Origin: Rubrivivax sp.
GTDB taxonomy: Bacteria; Pseudomonadota; Gammaproteobacteria; Burkholderiales; Burkholderiaceae_C
Assembly (NCBI GenBank): GCA_016707445.1
Contig: JADJHR010000006.1
Coordinates: forward strand, 62,001-126,000
Direction of reading: 5' to 3'
DNA length: 64,000 nt
Part shown: positions 42,463-51,868 of the stretch, in pieces
Layout of the letters: every line of letters starts with the position of its first letter
How positions within the stretch are numbered: the first letter of the stretch is position 1
The notes under the pieces: generated by a model
Database searches by the model: none
The model's input: only the letters and a program-made list of their open reading frames with translations
Told to the model about the DNA's origin: nothing
Position numbers and translations under genes: made by a program

Positions 42463-42625
42463 CGTGTGCTGCTCAACGGGCGCGCCGCCGTCGCTTGGGC
42501 CCTGGTTGGGGGCGCGCATTCTAGGGGGCGCCTGACGCGCGCGTGAACTAGGCCACGCGAGGCCGTCAATTCGATGCATCGGCAGTGCCGTGCTGCCCCA
42601 CACTGGGTCGCACGAGGGTACCCCC

Positions 42626-42835
42626 ATGAACGAATCCGGCAATCCATTCAGGCTGTTCGATCGCTGGCGCCGCCGCGCCGATGACTCGATGCTGTCGGAA
42701 CCGGCTGACGTCGGCACCGCCTTCGGCCTTGAGCTCAGCATGCTGCCCGATGACGAGCCATCGGCCACCGCCTGCACCGGGGCGCCCGGCGGAACCGAAT
42801 GGTGGCGCCGGCTGACACGCTGGACCAGCAACTGA
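42626..42835 (+). CDS. Small hypothetical protein
   Basis: A possible 69-residue protein starting MNESGNPFRLFDRWRRRADD, with GAGGG eight bases before the ATG and an acidic middle (LPDDEPSATA) and basic, Trp-rich end. It lies divergent from the Hsp70-like gene. No family was recognised; it is supported only by the ribosome site and plausible composition. Confidence 0.45.
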   Translation: MNESGNPFRLFDRWRRRADDSMLSEPADVGTAFGLELSMLPDDEPSATACTGAPGGTEWWRRLTRWTSN

Positions 42836-42953
42836 AGGGCCTGGGGTCGGGCCGCAGCCAACGCTCAAGCTGAGCCCGGCATATTCGGGTCGGCCACAGT
42901 GTCAACTGCGACCAAACAGTTCTGATTGCGACCCATGGATCTAAAATGGGCGC

Positions 42954-43565
42954 ATGGCCCGTGGAAGCTTCAGAGAACAAGTGTTGCGCGTTCGTGAGGA
43001 CGCGATCATCACCACCGTCAACCGGTTGCTGGCCGAAAAGGGCTTCGATTCGATGACGGTCGACGAGGTTGCGGCCGACGTCGGCATCGCCAAGGCCAGC
43101 CTGTACAAGCACTTTGCGTCGAAAGAGGCCCTGGCCGCTGCGGCGATGGTGCGTGTGCTCGAACGCGGCGCACAGCTGCTGGCCGAACAAGCGGCCTTGC
43201 CCGACGCGAAGCCGGCTGACCGGCTGCGCGCGGTGGCACGCTGGGCTCTGGACCAGCAGCTGCGTGGCCAGATGCCGACGCTGCCGTCGCAGAATTCGTC
43301 GCTGCGCGCCGAACTGCTGGCCAGCAAGGCCTATGTCGACCTGCTGTTGCGCTCGAGCGACCTGCTCGGCGAGTGGATCGTGCAGGCTCAGGCCGACGGC
43401 GACATCGATCCGGGGCTGCCGCCCGAGGCCGTGCTCTACACCATCTTCGCCCGTGCCTGCGACCCCGTGCCGGGCTTTCTGAAGGCCGGCGGCCAGTACA
43501 GCGACGAAGTCATCGTCGAGCTGATGCTGCGCATCTGCTTCGACGGCCTGCACGGCCGACGCTGA
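42954..43565 (+). CDS. TetR-family transcriptional regulator
   Basis: A 203-residue TetR regulator. The N-terminal DNA-binding domain reads AIITTVNRLLAEKGFDSMTVDEVAADVGIAKASLYKHFASKEAL. The C-terminal ligand domain is of the type found with AcrR-like repressors. The target is unknown. The genes before and after it are the small hypothetical protein and the convergent UspA gene, which ends four bases away. Confidence 0.92.
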   Translation: MARGSFREQVLRVREDAIITTVNRLLAEKGFDSMTVDEVAADVGIAKASLYKHFASKEALAAAAMVRVLERGAQLLAEQAALPDAKPADRLRAVARWALDQQLRGQMPTLPSQNSSLRAELLASKAYVDLLLRSSDLLGEWIVQAQADGDIDPGLPPEAVLYTIFARACDPVPGFLKAGGQYSDEVIVELMLRICFDGLHGRR

Positions 43566-43568
43566 AGA

Positions 43569-43991
43569 TCAGCGGATCAACAGCACCGGGGTGCTGCAGC
43601 GCGCCAGCACCTTGGTGGCCACCGACCCCATCACCAGGTTGCTCAGCGTGCCGTGGCCGTGCGAGCCCATCATCAGCAGATCGAACTTGCCCTTGTCGGC
43701 AGCGCCGGCAATGGTGTCGGCGGCGACGCCCACCTTGTTGACATAGCTGGCCTTGATGCCCTGCTTGTCGAAAAACTGGCGAATGGGCTTGATCACCTTC
43801 TCGGCTTCGGCGTCGTAGTAGTCCAGCAGCACCTGCTTGTCCAGCACGGTCGCTGCGCGCGCCGGCACGGCGGGCACCGCATGCACCACCGTGTACTCGT
43901 GTCGCCCGCCCAGCCATTCGTCGTGTGCCGCCAGGTAAGCCAGCATGCGCTTGGTGAACGCACTGCCATCGACTGCAACCAGGATCTTCAT
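43569..43991 (-). CDS. Universal stress protein (UspA family)
   Basis: A 140-residue Usp-fold protein: MKILVAVDGSAFTKRMLAYL at the start and the ATP-binding motif LMMGSHGHGTLSNLVMGSVATKVLARCSTPVLLIR at the end (G-2x-G-9x-G-S type). It would bind ATP and act in stress survival. Confidence 0.94.
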   Translation of the reverse strand: MKILVAVDGSAFTKRMLAYLAAHDEWLGGRHEYTVVHAVPAVPARAATVLDKQVLLDYYDAEAEKVIKPIRQFFDKQGIKASYVNKVGVAADTIAGAADKGKFDLLMMGSHGHGTLSNLVMGSVATKVLARCSTPVLLIR

Positions 43992-44078
43992 CGCCCCTCC
44001 CGCAGGTCGAAACCGCTCGACCGATCAGCCCAGTGTTGCACGTTGTGCCGGTCGTCGATTGACACAAGGCAAGTGCGA

Positions 44079-44864
44079 TCAGATCTCAATCAGGCGCAGT
44101 ACATCCAGGCCTTCGGCTTCGCCCTTGTGCGCCAACCCGCGCGCCTGACAGACCACCCGCGACGGGCGGCGGCCAGGCCGTGCCACCGTGTAGTCGTGGC
44201 GACAGTGCAGGTGGCCGTGCAGCCAGAGGTCGGTCTTGACAATCAGGTCGTCGTCGGCGTTGCAGAAGCTGGCTGTGCCGGGCTGTCCGCCATAGCGGGG
44301 GTCGGCGCTCTTCAAGCTGGGTGCGAAATGCGTGACCACGACCGTGCGATCCCAGCTGCCGTGGGATACGCCCGGGCGCTTGGTCAGCTCCTGCTCCAGC
44401 CAGGCGCGGCAGGCCAGGCCTTCTTCGCGCACGCCGTCGGCATCGAAGGGTCGATCGCCCCGGGTGGCTGCCATCAGCCGCATGAAGTAGGCCGCTGCGC
44501 GTTTCGCGCGTTCGCGCTGCGCGCTGCCGAAGAGGTCGAAGTCGCTCCAGCGAACGGCGCAGACGAAGCGCACGCGCCGGCCATCGGCGGCTTCGAGGAT
44601 CAGCGATTCACGATGCAGCAGGGGGATGCCCAGACGCTGGCACAGCGCGCTCAGGTCGGGCAGCACCTGTTCAAACGCACGGCCGTCGAACTCGTGGTTG
44701 CCCGGCACGAAGATCACCGGCACCGGCCAGTCGGCAAAACGCTGCAGGCCGGTCCAGCCGGCATCGATGTCGCCGGCCAGCACCAGCAACTCGGCCCCGG
44801 GCGCGGGCTCGGGGTCGAAGACTTCGGTCTCCAGGTGCAGGTCGGACAGCAGTTGCAGTTTCAC
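44079..44864 (-). CDS. Calcineurin-like metallophosphoesterase
   Basis: A 261-residue metallophosphoesterase with all motifs of the fold: LLSDLHLE, LAGDIDAGW, VPGNHEFDG, VVVTHFAPS and LHGHLHCRHDY. The start is the GTG at 44864. The substrate is not known. It ends the cluster after pckG, whose stop lies 43 bases upstream of this start. Confidence 0.9.
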   Translation of the reverse strand: MKLQLLSDLHLETEVFDPEPAPGAELLVLAGDIDAGWTGLQRFADWPVPVIFVPGNHEFDGRAFEQVLPDLSALCQRLGIPLLHRESLILEAADGRRVRFVCAVRWSDFDLFGSAQRERAKRAAAYFMRLMAATRGDRPFDADGVREEGLACRAWLEQELTKRPGVSHGSWDRTVVVTHFAPSLKSADPRYGGQPGTASFCNADDDLIVKTDLWLHGHLHCRHDYTVARPGRRPSRVVCQARGLAHKGEAEGLDVLRLIEI

Positions 44865-44907
44865 GCCGCCGATTGTCGGGCCGGCGCGTCGCCGGCCTGT
44901 GGCCAGG

Positions 44908-46788
44908 TCAGGCTGCCAGCTGCTGCTCGATGCGGGCCATGGTGGCCGGCAGTTCACTCGGCAGGTGGTAGGCCAGTTGCCGGAACAGTTCGGCGTGCAG
45001 CGCCAGCTCTTGCTGCCAGGCAGTGCGATCGATGCCGATCACGCTGGCGAACTGCTCGCGTGTGAAAGGCAGGCCTTCCCAGCGCAGGTCTTCGTAACGC
45101 GGCGAGATGCCGAACACGTTTTCGGCACCCTCGGCCTTGCCTTGCAGGCGACCCAGCATCCATTCCAGCACGCGCATGTTTTCGCCATAGCCGGGCCAGA
45201 CGAACTTGCCGTCGGCGCCCTTGCGGAACCAGTTGACGCAGAAGATGCTCGGCAGCCGGGCACCTTGGGCCTGCAACCGGGCGCCGAGGTCAAGCCAATG
45301 CTGGAAGTAGTCGGCCATGTTGTAGCCCATGAAGGGCAGCATGGCGAAGGGGTCGCGGCGCACCACGCCTTGTTGACCGGCCGCCGCCGCGGTGGTTTCG
45401 CTGCCCATGGTGGCGGCCATGTAGACGCCTTCGGACCAGCTGCGCGCCTCGGTCACCAGCGGCACGGTGGTCGAGCGGCGGCCGCCGAAGATGAAGGCGT
45501 CGATGGCCACCCCGGTGGTGCTGTCCCACTCGGGGTCGAGCACGGGGTTGTTGGTGGCGGCCACCGTGAAGCGCGCGTTCGGGTGCGCCGCGGGCCGCGG
45601 CTTGCCGTTGACCGGGTTCTGTCGGGCCAGCTCGGGCGTCCAGTCCTGGCCCTGCCAGTCGATCAGATGCGCCGGCGGTGTGGCGGTCATGCCTTCCCAC
45701 CAGACGTCGCCGTCGTCGGTGAGTGCGACGTTGGTGAACACCACGTCGCGCCGCAACGAGGCCATGCAGTTGGGGTTGGTGTGGTCGTTGGTGCCCGGGG
45801 CCACGCCGAAATAGCCGGCCTCGGGGTTGATGGCATGCAGCCGGCCGTCGGCACCGGGCTTGATCCAGGCGATGTCGTCGCCGATGGTGGTGACCTTCCA
45901 GCCCGCATAGCCCTCGGGCGGCACCAGCATCGAGAAATTGGTCTTGCCGCAGGCACTGGGGAAGGCCGCCGCCACGTGGAACTTGCGGCCCTGTGGGTCG
46001 GTCACGCCCAACACCAGCATGTGTTCGGCCAACCAGCCCTGATCACGCCCCATGGTCGACGCGATGCGCAAAGCAAAGCACTTCTTGCCCAGCAGGGCGT
46101 TGCCGCCGTAGCCCGAGCCGTAGGACCAGATCTCGCGCGTCTCGGGGTAGTGCACGATGTACTTGGTCTTGTTGCACGGCCAGGCCACGTCCTTCTGACC
46201 AGGCTGCAGCGGCGCGCCCACGCTATGCATGCAGGGCACGAAGTCGCCATCCGGCCCCAGCACGTCGTACACCGCACGGCCCATGCGCGTCATCACGCGC
46301 ATGCTCAGCGCCACATAGGGGCTGTCGGTGAGTTCGACGCCGATGTGCGAGATGTGCGAGCCCAGCGGCCCCATCGAGAACGGCACCACGTACAACGTGC
46401 GGCCGCGCATCACGCCGCGGAACAGGGCCTGGTCTCCGGTCTGCAGCAGCTCGCGCATCTCGGCCGGGGCCATCCAGTTGTTGGTCGGGCCGGCGTCGTC
46501 AGGATGCTCGCTGCAGATGAAGGTCCGGTCTTCGACACGGGCCACATCGCCAGGGTCGCTGCGCGCCAGGAAGCTGTCGGGGCGCAGCTCGGGGTTCAGG
46601 CGCAGCATCGTGCCGGCGGCCACCAGCTGCTCGCACAGGCGCTGGTACTCGGCGTCGCTGCCGTCGCACCAGTACACCTCGGCGGCCTCGGTCAGCATGG
46701 CCATGTCGGCCACCCAGTCGATCAACCGCTGGTGTTTGACATGGGCAGGATGGTTCAGGCGCAAGCCTTCCAGCGCGGGACGGTTCAT
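44908..46788 (-). CDS. pckG: Phosphoenolpyruvate carboxykinase (GTP)
   Basis: A 626-residue GTP-type PEP carboxykinase that converts oxaloacetate to PEP in gluconeogenesis. Marks are the N-terminal FICSEHPDDAGPTNNW, the substrate loop GSGYGGNALLGKKCFALRIAS, the nucleotide-binding and catalytic-cysteine motif FPSACGKTNFSML, the metal site TTIGDDIAWI and the C-terminal PFMGYNMADYFQHW. The ATG at 46788 has GGAG eight bases upstream. Two small hairpins, GCGGG/CCCGC (46817-46837) and CGAGC/GCTCG (46848-46860), lie in the leader. Confidence 0.96.
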   Translation of the reverse strand: MNRPALEGLRLNHPAHVKHQRLIDWVADMAMLTEAAEVYWCDGSDAEYQRLCEQLVAAGTMLRLNPELRPDSFLARSDPGDVARVEDRTFICSEHPDDAGPTNNWMAPAEMRELLQTGDQALFRGVMRGRTLYVVPFSMGPLGSHISHIGVELTDSPYVALSMRVMTRMGRAVYDVLGPDGDFVPCMHSVGAPLQPGQKDVAWPCNKTKYIVHYPETREIWSYGSGYGGNALLGKKCFALRIASTMGRDQGWLAEHMLVLGVTDPQGRKFHVAAAFPSACGKTNFSMLVPPEGYAGWKVTTIGDDIAWIKPGADGRLHAINPEAGYFGVAPGTNDHTNPNCMASLRRDVVFTNVALTDDGDVWWEGMTATPPAHLIDWQGQDWTPELARQNPVNGKPRPAAHPNARFTVAATNNPVLDPEWDSTTGVAIDAFIFGGRRSTTVPLVTEARSWSEGVYMAATMGSETTAAAAGQQGVVRRDPFAMLPFMGYNMADYFQHWLDLGARLQAQGARLPSIFCVNWFRKGADGKFVWPGYGENMRVLEWMLGRLQGKAEGAENVFGISPRYEDLRWEGLPFTREQFASVIGIDRTAWQQELALHAELFRQLAYHLPSELPATMARIEQQLAA

Positions 46789-47261
46789 GGGAGCTCCAAT
46801 CATGGTCATAGGCAAAGCGGGATTGGGCGAAACCCGCCTGGCTGCATCGAGCGAGGCTCGCCGAATACCGCAACGACCGTTCGCTGATCTTGCATGAACA
46901 GCCGCTGACCGTCTGCCATGGCCGTTTGGTGCGGCCGTTCTGCGCCTCCGTTGCGCTTGCCCGGGGTGCCGGACCAGCGCCGTGAAACGCCACCATCGCA
47001 CCGGTTGGCGCCTGTGGGGGAGGCGATTGTGGACTCAATGTCGTCGCACCGTCACCACCGGTCCTGAGGCTGTCATGCAAATCCGGTATGGCGTGATGCC
47101 TGTCACTCGCCGCACCCCGGGCAAGTGCCGATCAACGGCACTTGAAGGTGATTGAAGTCAATCGGGGTCACTTGCCGGTGTGCGTGTTCCGGGGTCACCC
47201 AGGGCCTTGCAGCGTTGCGCGGCAGGGCGGATCGGGGGCCGTGGCGTGGCACAGTCCGCGC
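46789..47261. other. Divergent intergenic region (473 bases) between pckG and rlmJ
   Basis: No gene was recognised. It holds the pckG leader with two hairpins, a perfect inverted repeat CAAGTGCCG-ATCAA-CGGCACTTG at 47122-47144, and ATTGA-AG-TCAAT at 47151-47162. The repeats could be operators or attenuation structures for rlmJ; there is no adjacent T-run. Confidence 0.5.
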
Positions 47262-48116
47262 ATGCTCGCCTACCGCCACGCCTTTCATGCCGGCAACCAT
47301 GCCGATGTGCTCAAGCACGCCATCCTGGTGGGCGTGCTGCAGCACATGAACCTCAAGGCCAAAGGCTACCGGGTGATCGACACCCACGCCGGCGCCGGCG
47401 CCTACGCGCTGGGTGGCCGGCTGTCACAAATGAAGCGCGAGTACGACAGCGGCATCGCCCGACTGTGGCCGCGCGCTGACCTGCCGCCGCTGGTCAGCGC
47501 CTATGTCGAGCAGGTGCGCGCCTTCAATGGCGACGGCGCGCTGCGCCAGTACCCGGGGTCACCCGCGCTGGCGCACCAGCTGATGCGCGAGCAGGACCAG
47601 CTGCGCCTGTTCGAACTGCACGCCACCGACCACGCCCAGCTGGCCGGCCGCATGCGGGGCGACACCCGCGTCGAGGTGCGGCCCGCCGACGGCTTCGGCG
47701 TGCTGAAGGCCCAGCTGCCGCCGCCGACCCGCCGCGGCTTGCTACTGATCGACCCCAGCTACGAGATCAAGACCGACTACGTGCGCGTGCTGGGCGCGCT
47801 GCGCGAAGCCCTGACACGTTTTGCCGAGTGCACGGTGGTGATCTGGCTGCCGCAATTGGCGCTGCTGGACGCCGCCAAGCTGCCACAGCGGCTGAAAGCA
47901 GCCGCCACCGGCAGCGCGCCCAAAGGCTGGCTGTTGGCGCGGCTGAGCGTGGCACATCCGAAAGAGCGCGGCTTCGGCATGCTGGGCAGCCTGGTGTTCG
48001 TTGCCAACCCGCCGCACACGCTGGCGCCGGCACTGCGCAAGTCCCTGCCCTGGCTGGCCAGCCATCTGGCCGACGACGAGTCGGCGGCGGGCTGGGCCTG
48101 CGAGAGCAGCGGCTGA
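47262..48116 (+). CDS. rlmJ: 23S rRNA (adenine-2030-N6)-methyltransferase RlmJ
   Basis: A 284-residue RlmJ. The N-terminus MLAYRHAFHAGNHADVLKHAIL is nearly diagnostic. VIDTHAGAGAY is the SAM-binding loop. The catalytic motif IV reads LLIDPSYEIKTDY, a DPPY variant usual for this family. The enzyme methylates A2030 of 23S rRNA. An upstream ATG at 47142 would lie inside an inverted repeat and add a non-homologous tail. Confidence 0.94.
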   Translation: MLAYRHAFHAGNHADVLKHAILVGVLQHMNLKAKGYRVIDTHAGAGAYALGGRLSQMKREYDSGIARLWPRADLPPLVSAYVEQVRAFNGDGALRQYPGSPALAHQLMREQDQLRLFELHATDHAQLAGRMRGDTRVEVRPADGFGVLKAQLPPPTRRGLLLIDPSYEIKTDYVRVLGALREALTRFAECTVVIWLPQLALLDAAKLPQRLKAAATGSAPKGWLLARLSVAHPKERGFGMLGSLVFVANPPHTLAPALRKSLPWLASHLADDESAAGWACESSG

Positions 48117-48119
48117 CGC

Positions 48120-48416
48120 CTACCCACCGATCATCACGGTCGGCGCGCCGACGGTGATGCTGCCGCCATGGATGGTCATATCGCCCATGCGTGCGGCCGG
48201 CATATTGCCGATCAGGACCGTGGCCGAGCCCTTGGCAATGGTATCGGGCGGGCCGACACAGATCGCCATGTCGCCCACCCGCGCCGCGGGCAGAAAGCAG
48301 ACCAACACCGTGGGCTCGCCCTTGCTGATCGGGCCACCGACATGCGGGATCGGCGGCACTCCCGGTGTCACCATCGGGCAGACGTGCATGTCGGTAATGC
48401 GGGCGGCAGGTGGCAT
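48120..48416 (-). CDS. PAAR-domain protein (T6SS spike tip)
   Basis: A 98-residue PAAR protein: MPPAARITDMHVC, then two further repeats (LPAARVGDMAICVGPPD, MPAARMGDMTIHGG). PAAR proteins cap the VgrG spike. The ATG at 48416 has GGAG nine bases upstream; a TTG at 48431 is less likely. It is the last gene of the T6SS operon, 39 bases after the phosphatase. There is no C-terminal extension, so it carries no fused toxin. Confidence 0.93.
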   Translation of the reverse strand: MPPAARITDMHVCPMVTPGVPPIPHVGGPISKGEPTVLVCFLPAARVGDMAICVGPPDTIAKGSATVLIGNMPAARMGDMTIHGGSITVGAPTVMIGG

Positions 48417-48455
48417 GGCTTGAATCTCCAATGACGGTTTTGCCGGGAACTTCGA

Positions 48456-49241
48456 TCAGGCCTCTTCAGCCGGCATTTCGTCCTCGCCGAGCGGCTCGAC
48501 GAGCCACACCGCCAGGGCGCTGAAGTTGTCATGGCTGGCACGGCTGCGCGCGGCTTCGCGCACCTGGTGCTCGAGCGCGTCGATCCATGCGCTGGGCGAC
48601 GCAGCGCCGCCCAGTGCGTGCTCCATGGCTTCGTCGGTGACGAACTCCCACAGGCCGTCTGAGCACAGCAAAAAGGCGTCGCCGGCCTGCACCTCGACAC
48701 TGCCGCCGCTGGCGCCGACCTGCAGGTCTTCGGGCCGGGTGCCCAGTGCCGACTGCAGTTCGCTGCGTCGCGGGTGTTCGCGTGCCTGCTCGGGCGTCAG
48801 CACGCCGGCATTGATCAGGCTTTGCACCAGGCTGTGGTCGAGCGTGCGGTCGCGCACGCGCCCGTCGCGGAACCAGTACAGCCGTGAATCACCCACATGC
48901 GACCAGTGCGCCATGCTGTCGACGAAGTCGATCACCAGGCACACCACGGTGGTGTGCATGTCGCGCAGCCGCTTGTCGCTGGAGCGATGGCCCAGCAGCG
49001 CCTCGTTGGTGTCCCAGATCAGTTCCGACAGCGCGTCACCGTCGGAGGTGGGGTTTTCGCCGAAGGCGTTGAGCAGGGTTTCGACCGCCAGCCGCGACGC
49101 CACGTCGCCGCCGCCATGACCGCCGGCGCCATCGGCAAGCACGCAGCACAGATGGCGTTCGGAATTCCAGTGCCCGCAGGCGTCCTCGTTGTACGAGCGG
49201 CCGCCCTTGTCGGACAGGATGGCGACTTCGATGCCCAGCAT
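48456..49241 (-). CDS. PP2C-family serine/threonine phosphatase of the T6SS
   Basis: A 261-residue PP2C phosphatase: SDKGGRSYNEDACG, LADGAGGHGGGDVAS, HVGDSRLYWFRDG, LLCSDGLWEFV and SHDNFSALAVWL carry the metal-binding aspartates. In T6SS loci this enzyme (PppA/Stp type) removes phosphate from the FHA protein to turn secretion off. It starts in a TGATG overlap with the FHA gene. The matching kinase PpkA is not in this window. Confidence 0.9.
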   Translation of the reverse strand: MLGIEVAILSDKGGRSYNEDACGHWNSERHLCCVLADGAGGHGGGDVASRLAVETLLNAFGENPTSDGDALSELIWDTNEALLGHRSSDKRLRDMHTTVVCLVIDFVDSMAHWSHVGDSRLYWFRDGRVRDRTLDHSLVQSLINAGVLTPEQAREHPRRSELQSALGTRPEDLQVGASGGSVEVQAGDAFLLCSDGLWEFVTDEAMEHALGGAASPSAWIDALEHQVREAARSRASHDNFSALAVWLVEPLGEDEMPAEEA

Positions 49242-50911
49242 CAGCTGCTTCCCCCGCCTTCGCTGTTGTTCAGGCGGTCGAGCTGATCTTCGTAGGCCTG
49301 CAAAAAGGCACGGCCGAAGACCTGGTGAAAATCGTCCTCGGCTTCGGCAGACAGCTGGCCGAACAGCTCCTGGTAGGCCTCCCACAGCTGGGCGCGGCGG
49401 CCGCCGGCCAGCAGCATGCCCAAGCCCGACTTGCCCGTGATGCGCGACTCCAGCGCCTTGGGGTCGAAACGCTGCAGCAACCCGGCCAGGGCCGAGCGCA
49501 TGCCGGCCATCACGGCCAGCTCGTGCGCCCGCAGGTCGCGATAGGCGTCGCGCATGGCCTCGTCGGCGCGCAGGAATCCGGGCACTGGCGGGCCCAGCAG
49601 GTGCTGCAGCGCCAGCGCCGCGGTGGGTGAGAATTTCAGCGGGTTGTTCTGCCGCGGCCGGATGGCGGTGACCTCGGCACGAACCTCGCGCTTGATCGAA
49701 GCACGCGCCTGAAGCAGGTCAACCGCCCCGCGTACCGACTCGGCCAACAAGGTGCCGACCAGCTTCATCAGGCCGGGCGTCAGGGCCGTGATGCCCGGCG
49801 CTTGCACACCGCCCAGGCCCTCGAGCAGGGCGCGCAGCAGTTCATCGCCACCCGTTGCCGGTGCTGGTGCCTGGGCCTCGGCAGAGGCCGGTGCACGCGG
49901 CCTGATGCCCGGCCGCGTGCCACCACTGATTGAGGCCATCGCACCACCACCCTGGCGACGGCCGGCACTGGCGGGCGCCACGATGGTGGCCTGGCGGGCG
50001 CCACCGTCCCAGGACACGACGGCGCCACGGGGGGCCTCGCCCAATGCGGGCACAGGAGTTGGCGGCGATGGCGGATCGGGCACACGCGGCTGCGGTGCCG
50101 GCGGCACGGTACGGGCCGTAGGCATCGAACTCGGGAACGCCGCAGCCAGTTCCGACCGTTGGTGGTCGAGCCTTGCATCTTCGATGCGGGGTTTGTCGAC
50201 ACGCTCACCAACACCGCCCACAGACGGGCTGCCGGGGTCGAACACCCCGAGGAAATCGTCGTCCGCTGGCCAGCCTGCTCCGGGTTTGGCCGCCTTGTCG
50301 CCCAGCCCGAACAGGTCGTCGATGGACTCCTCAGCGCCGCCCGCGCCGAGCAGGCCGCCCGCATCTCCTTCATCGCGACCGGCGGCTGGCGCTGGCGATC
50401 GGCCGGCGAAGGTCTCTTCGGCCAGCGGATCCCAGTCGGAGGGGATGCCCACGGCGCCGGGCGGTGGCGCCGGGGCCGTGCGGCGTGCTGCGGTCACCGG
50501 CGGCGGCGGCGCGGCAAAGGCCGGGGCAGGGGCAGGGGCCATGACCTTGGCGCCGCCGGCTGCAAAGACGTCGGCAAACGGGTCGTCACTGACCGCGGGC
50601 GAGCCGCTGGCGCGAACGCCCAGTTCGTAGCCGCCTATCTGCAGAACGTCACCGGGAGCCAGCGGCCACTCTTTGCCGTGTCCGACGACGTTGCCGTTGA
50701 CCAGGATGGGGTTGCTGCCACGGTCCTCGACGGCATAGGTGCCGTTGCGGAACACGACCTTGGCATGCACGCGGGAGATCGTGCGCTCGGGGTCGGGCAG
50801 CACCATCAGGTTGCCGTCGGCGCGTCCGATGGTGCCGCCGAGCTCGTCGAAGCTCGCTTCGACCGGCTCGGTGGCGGCGCCGTTGTAGGTCATCACTGCC
50901 AGCACGATCAT
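49241..50911 (-). CDS. tagH: T6SS-associated FHA-domain protein TagH
   Basis: A 556-residue protein. Residues about 1-100 form an FHA domain (GGTIGRADGNLMVLPDPERTISRVHAKV, GSNPILVNG). A long Ala/Pro-rich linker with two Asp/Glu patches follows. The C-terminal TagH domain reads LQHLLGPPVPGFLRADEAMRDAYRDLRAHELAVMAGMRSAL and ends FHQVFGRAFLQAYEDQL. FHA domains read phosphothreonine from the PpkA kinase and so tune assembly. The start overlaps no other gene; 160 bases separate it from the gene before. Confidence 0.92.
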   Translation of the reverse strand: MIVLAVMTYNGAATEPVEASFDELGGTIGRADGNLMVLPDPERTISRVHAKVVFRNGTYAVEDRGSNPILVNGNVVGHGKEWPLAPGDVLQIGGYELGVRASGSPAVSDDPFADVFAAGGAKVMAPAPAPAFAAPPPPVTAARRTAPAPPPGAVGIPSDWDPLAEETFAGRSPAPAAGRDEGDAGGLLGAGGAEESIDDLFGLGDKAAKPGAGWPADDDFLGVFDPGSPSVGGVGERVDKPRIEDARLDHQRSELAAAFPSSMPTARTVPPAPQPRVPDPPSPPTPVPALGEAPRGAVVSWDGGARQATIVAPASAGRRQGGGAMASISGGTRPGIRPRAPASAEAQAPAPATGGDELLRALLEGLGGVQAPGITALTPGLMKLVGTLLAESVRGAVDLLQARASIKREVRAEVTAIRPRQNNPLKFSPTAALALQHLLGPPVPGFLRADEAMRDAYRDLRAHELAVMAGMRSALAGLLQRFDPKALESRITGKSGLGMLLAGGRRAQLWEAYQELFGQLSAEAEDDFHQVFGRAFLQAYEDQLDRLNNSEGGGSS

Positions 50912-51070
50912 GCCGCGTCATCTCTCCGCTAAGGCCGCCATCGGGCGCCGGGGGTGGTGGACCGTGCACCGCAAGGCGCAGATCCACAGGACATTGCGCG
51001 TGGAGCATAGCGCGCGCCGGGTACGAAGCGATCGCATGCGGTGCACAAGGCGTGTCATCGTTCCTGCTGC

Positions 51071-51868
51071 CTAACGCAAGGGATAGAAGCGCCGCTCGAC
51101 GGCAGCCAGCCGCATCGGCCAGTAGATCGGCGAGCCATCAGGGCGGGCGCAGCGCAACACCGGCAAGCCGTCGGCGGCCAGGCACTCGAGCAGGCGCCCG
51201 TCGGCCACCGGGCGCAGTTGCAGGCTCTCGGGCGTGGGCAGCTCGGGGCGCAGCGACTTCTGGGCGTGCAGCAGCTGCACCCTGGCACGCCAGCGCGCCA
51301 GGTCGTCGGCAGCCGGCCGCTGATAGGCGAGCGCGAGTTCCTCGAAGCGCAGCTTGGCAGCGACGATCAGGTGTTCGGGGTCGCCACGCGACAAGGCGAT
51401 GGCCACGTCCTGCAAGAAGGTGGCCACCGGGCCCCGCAGATCGTCAGCCGCGGCGATCGGCGGCGCGTCCAGCCAGCGCCAGCGCGGGAAACGCACCGGG
51501 ATGTCGAATTCCTGCGACAGCCGCAGCGGCGGTCGGTAGACCTCGCCGTCGACGCTGGCCCACGAGACCTGGCCCAGCAGGCGCGCAGCATGTTCACTCG
51601 CCAGCTGCCCGACACGCGGCAGCAGCAGCGCGGCATCGGCGCGCGCATCGCCGTCACCAACCACGGGCGCCGGCGCAGGTGCACCGGGGGCCAGCGGCGG
51701 CGGGCCGATCACCAGTTCGAGCTTGTTCGCACCGGCGATCACGAACTCGTGCACCGGCATGCAGCAGTCACCGCCGTTCTTCGGCGTGCGCGCCAGCGGC
51801 AGACCGTTGAGCAAGGCCTCGGCAGCAACCCCCTTGGAGCGCAGGCGCAGGACGAGCAGGCGGTCCAT
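51071..51868 (-). CDS. T6SS-locus protein of unknown function (265 residues)
   Basis: Not recognised. The first 60 residues (MDRLLVLRLRSKGVAAEALL, CCMPVHEFVIAGANKLELVIG) look like a small beta-sandwich, followed by a Pro/Ala linker. A second region resembles a helical domain (PVATFLQDVAIALSRGDPEHLIVAAKLRFEELALAYQ). No signal peptide or catalytic motif was seen. It is coupled to the 562-residue gene by a TGATG overlap and lies between vgrG and tagH. It could be a VgrG loading adaptor, an effector or immunity protein. Confidence 0.8.
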   Translation of the reverse strand: MDRLLVLRLRSKGVAAEALLNGLPLARTPKNGGDCCMPVHEFVIAGANKLELVIGPPPLAPGAPAPAPVVGDGDARADAALLLPRVGQLASEHAARLLGQVSWASVDGEVYRPPLRLSQEFDIPVRFPRWRWLDAPPIAAADDLRGPVATFLQDVAIALSRGDPEHLIVAAKLRFEELALAYQRPAADDLARWRARVQLLHAQKSLRPELPTPESLQLRPVADGRLLECLAADGLPVLRCARPDGSPIYWPMRLAAVERRFYPLR

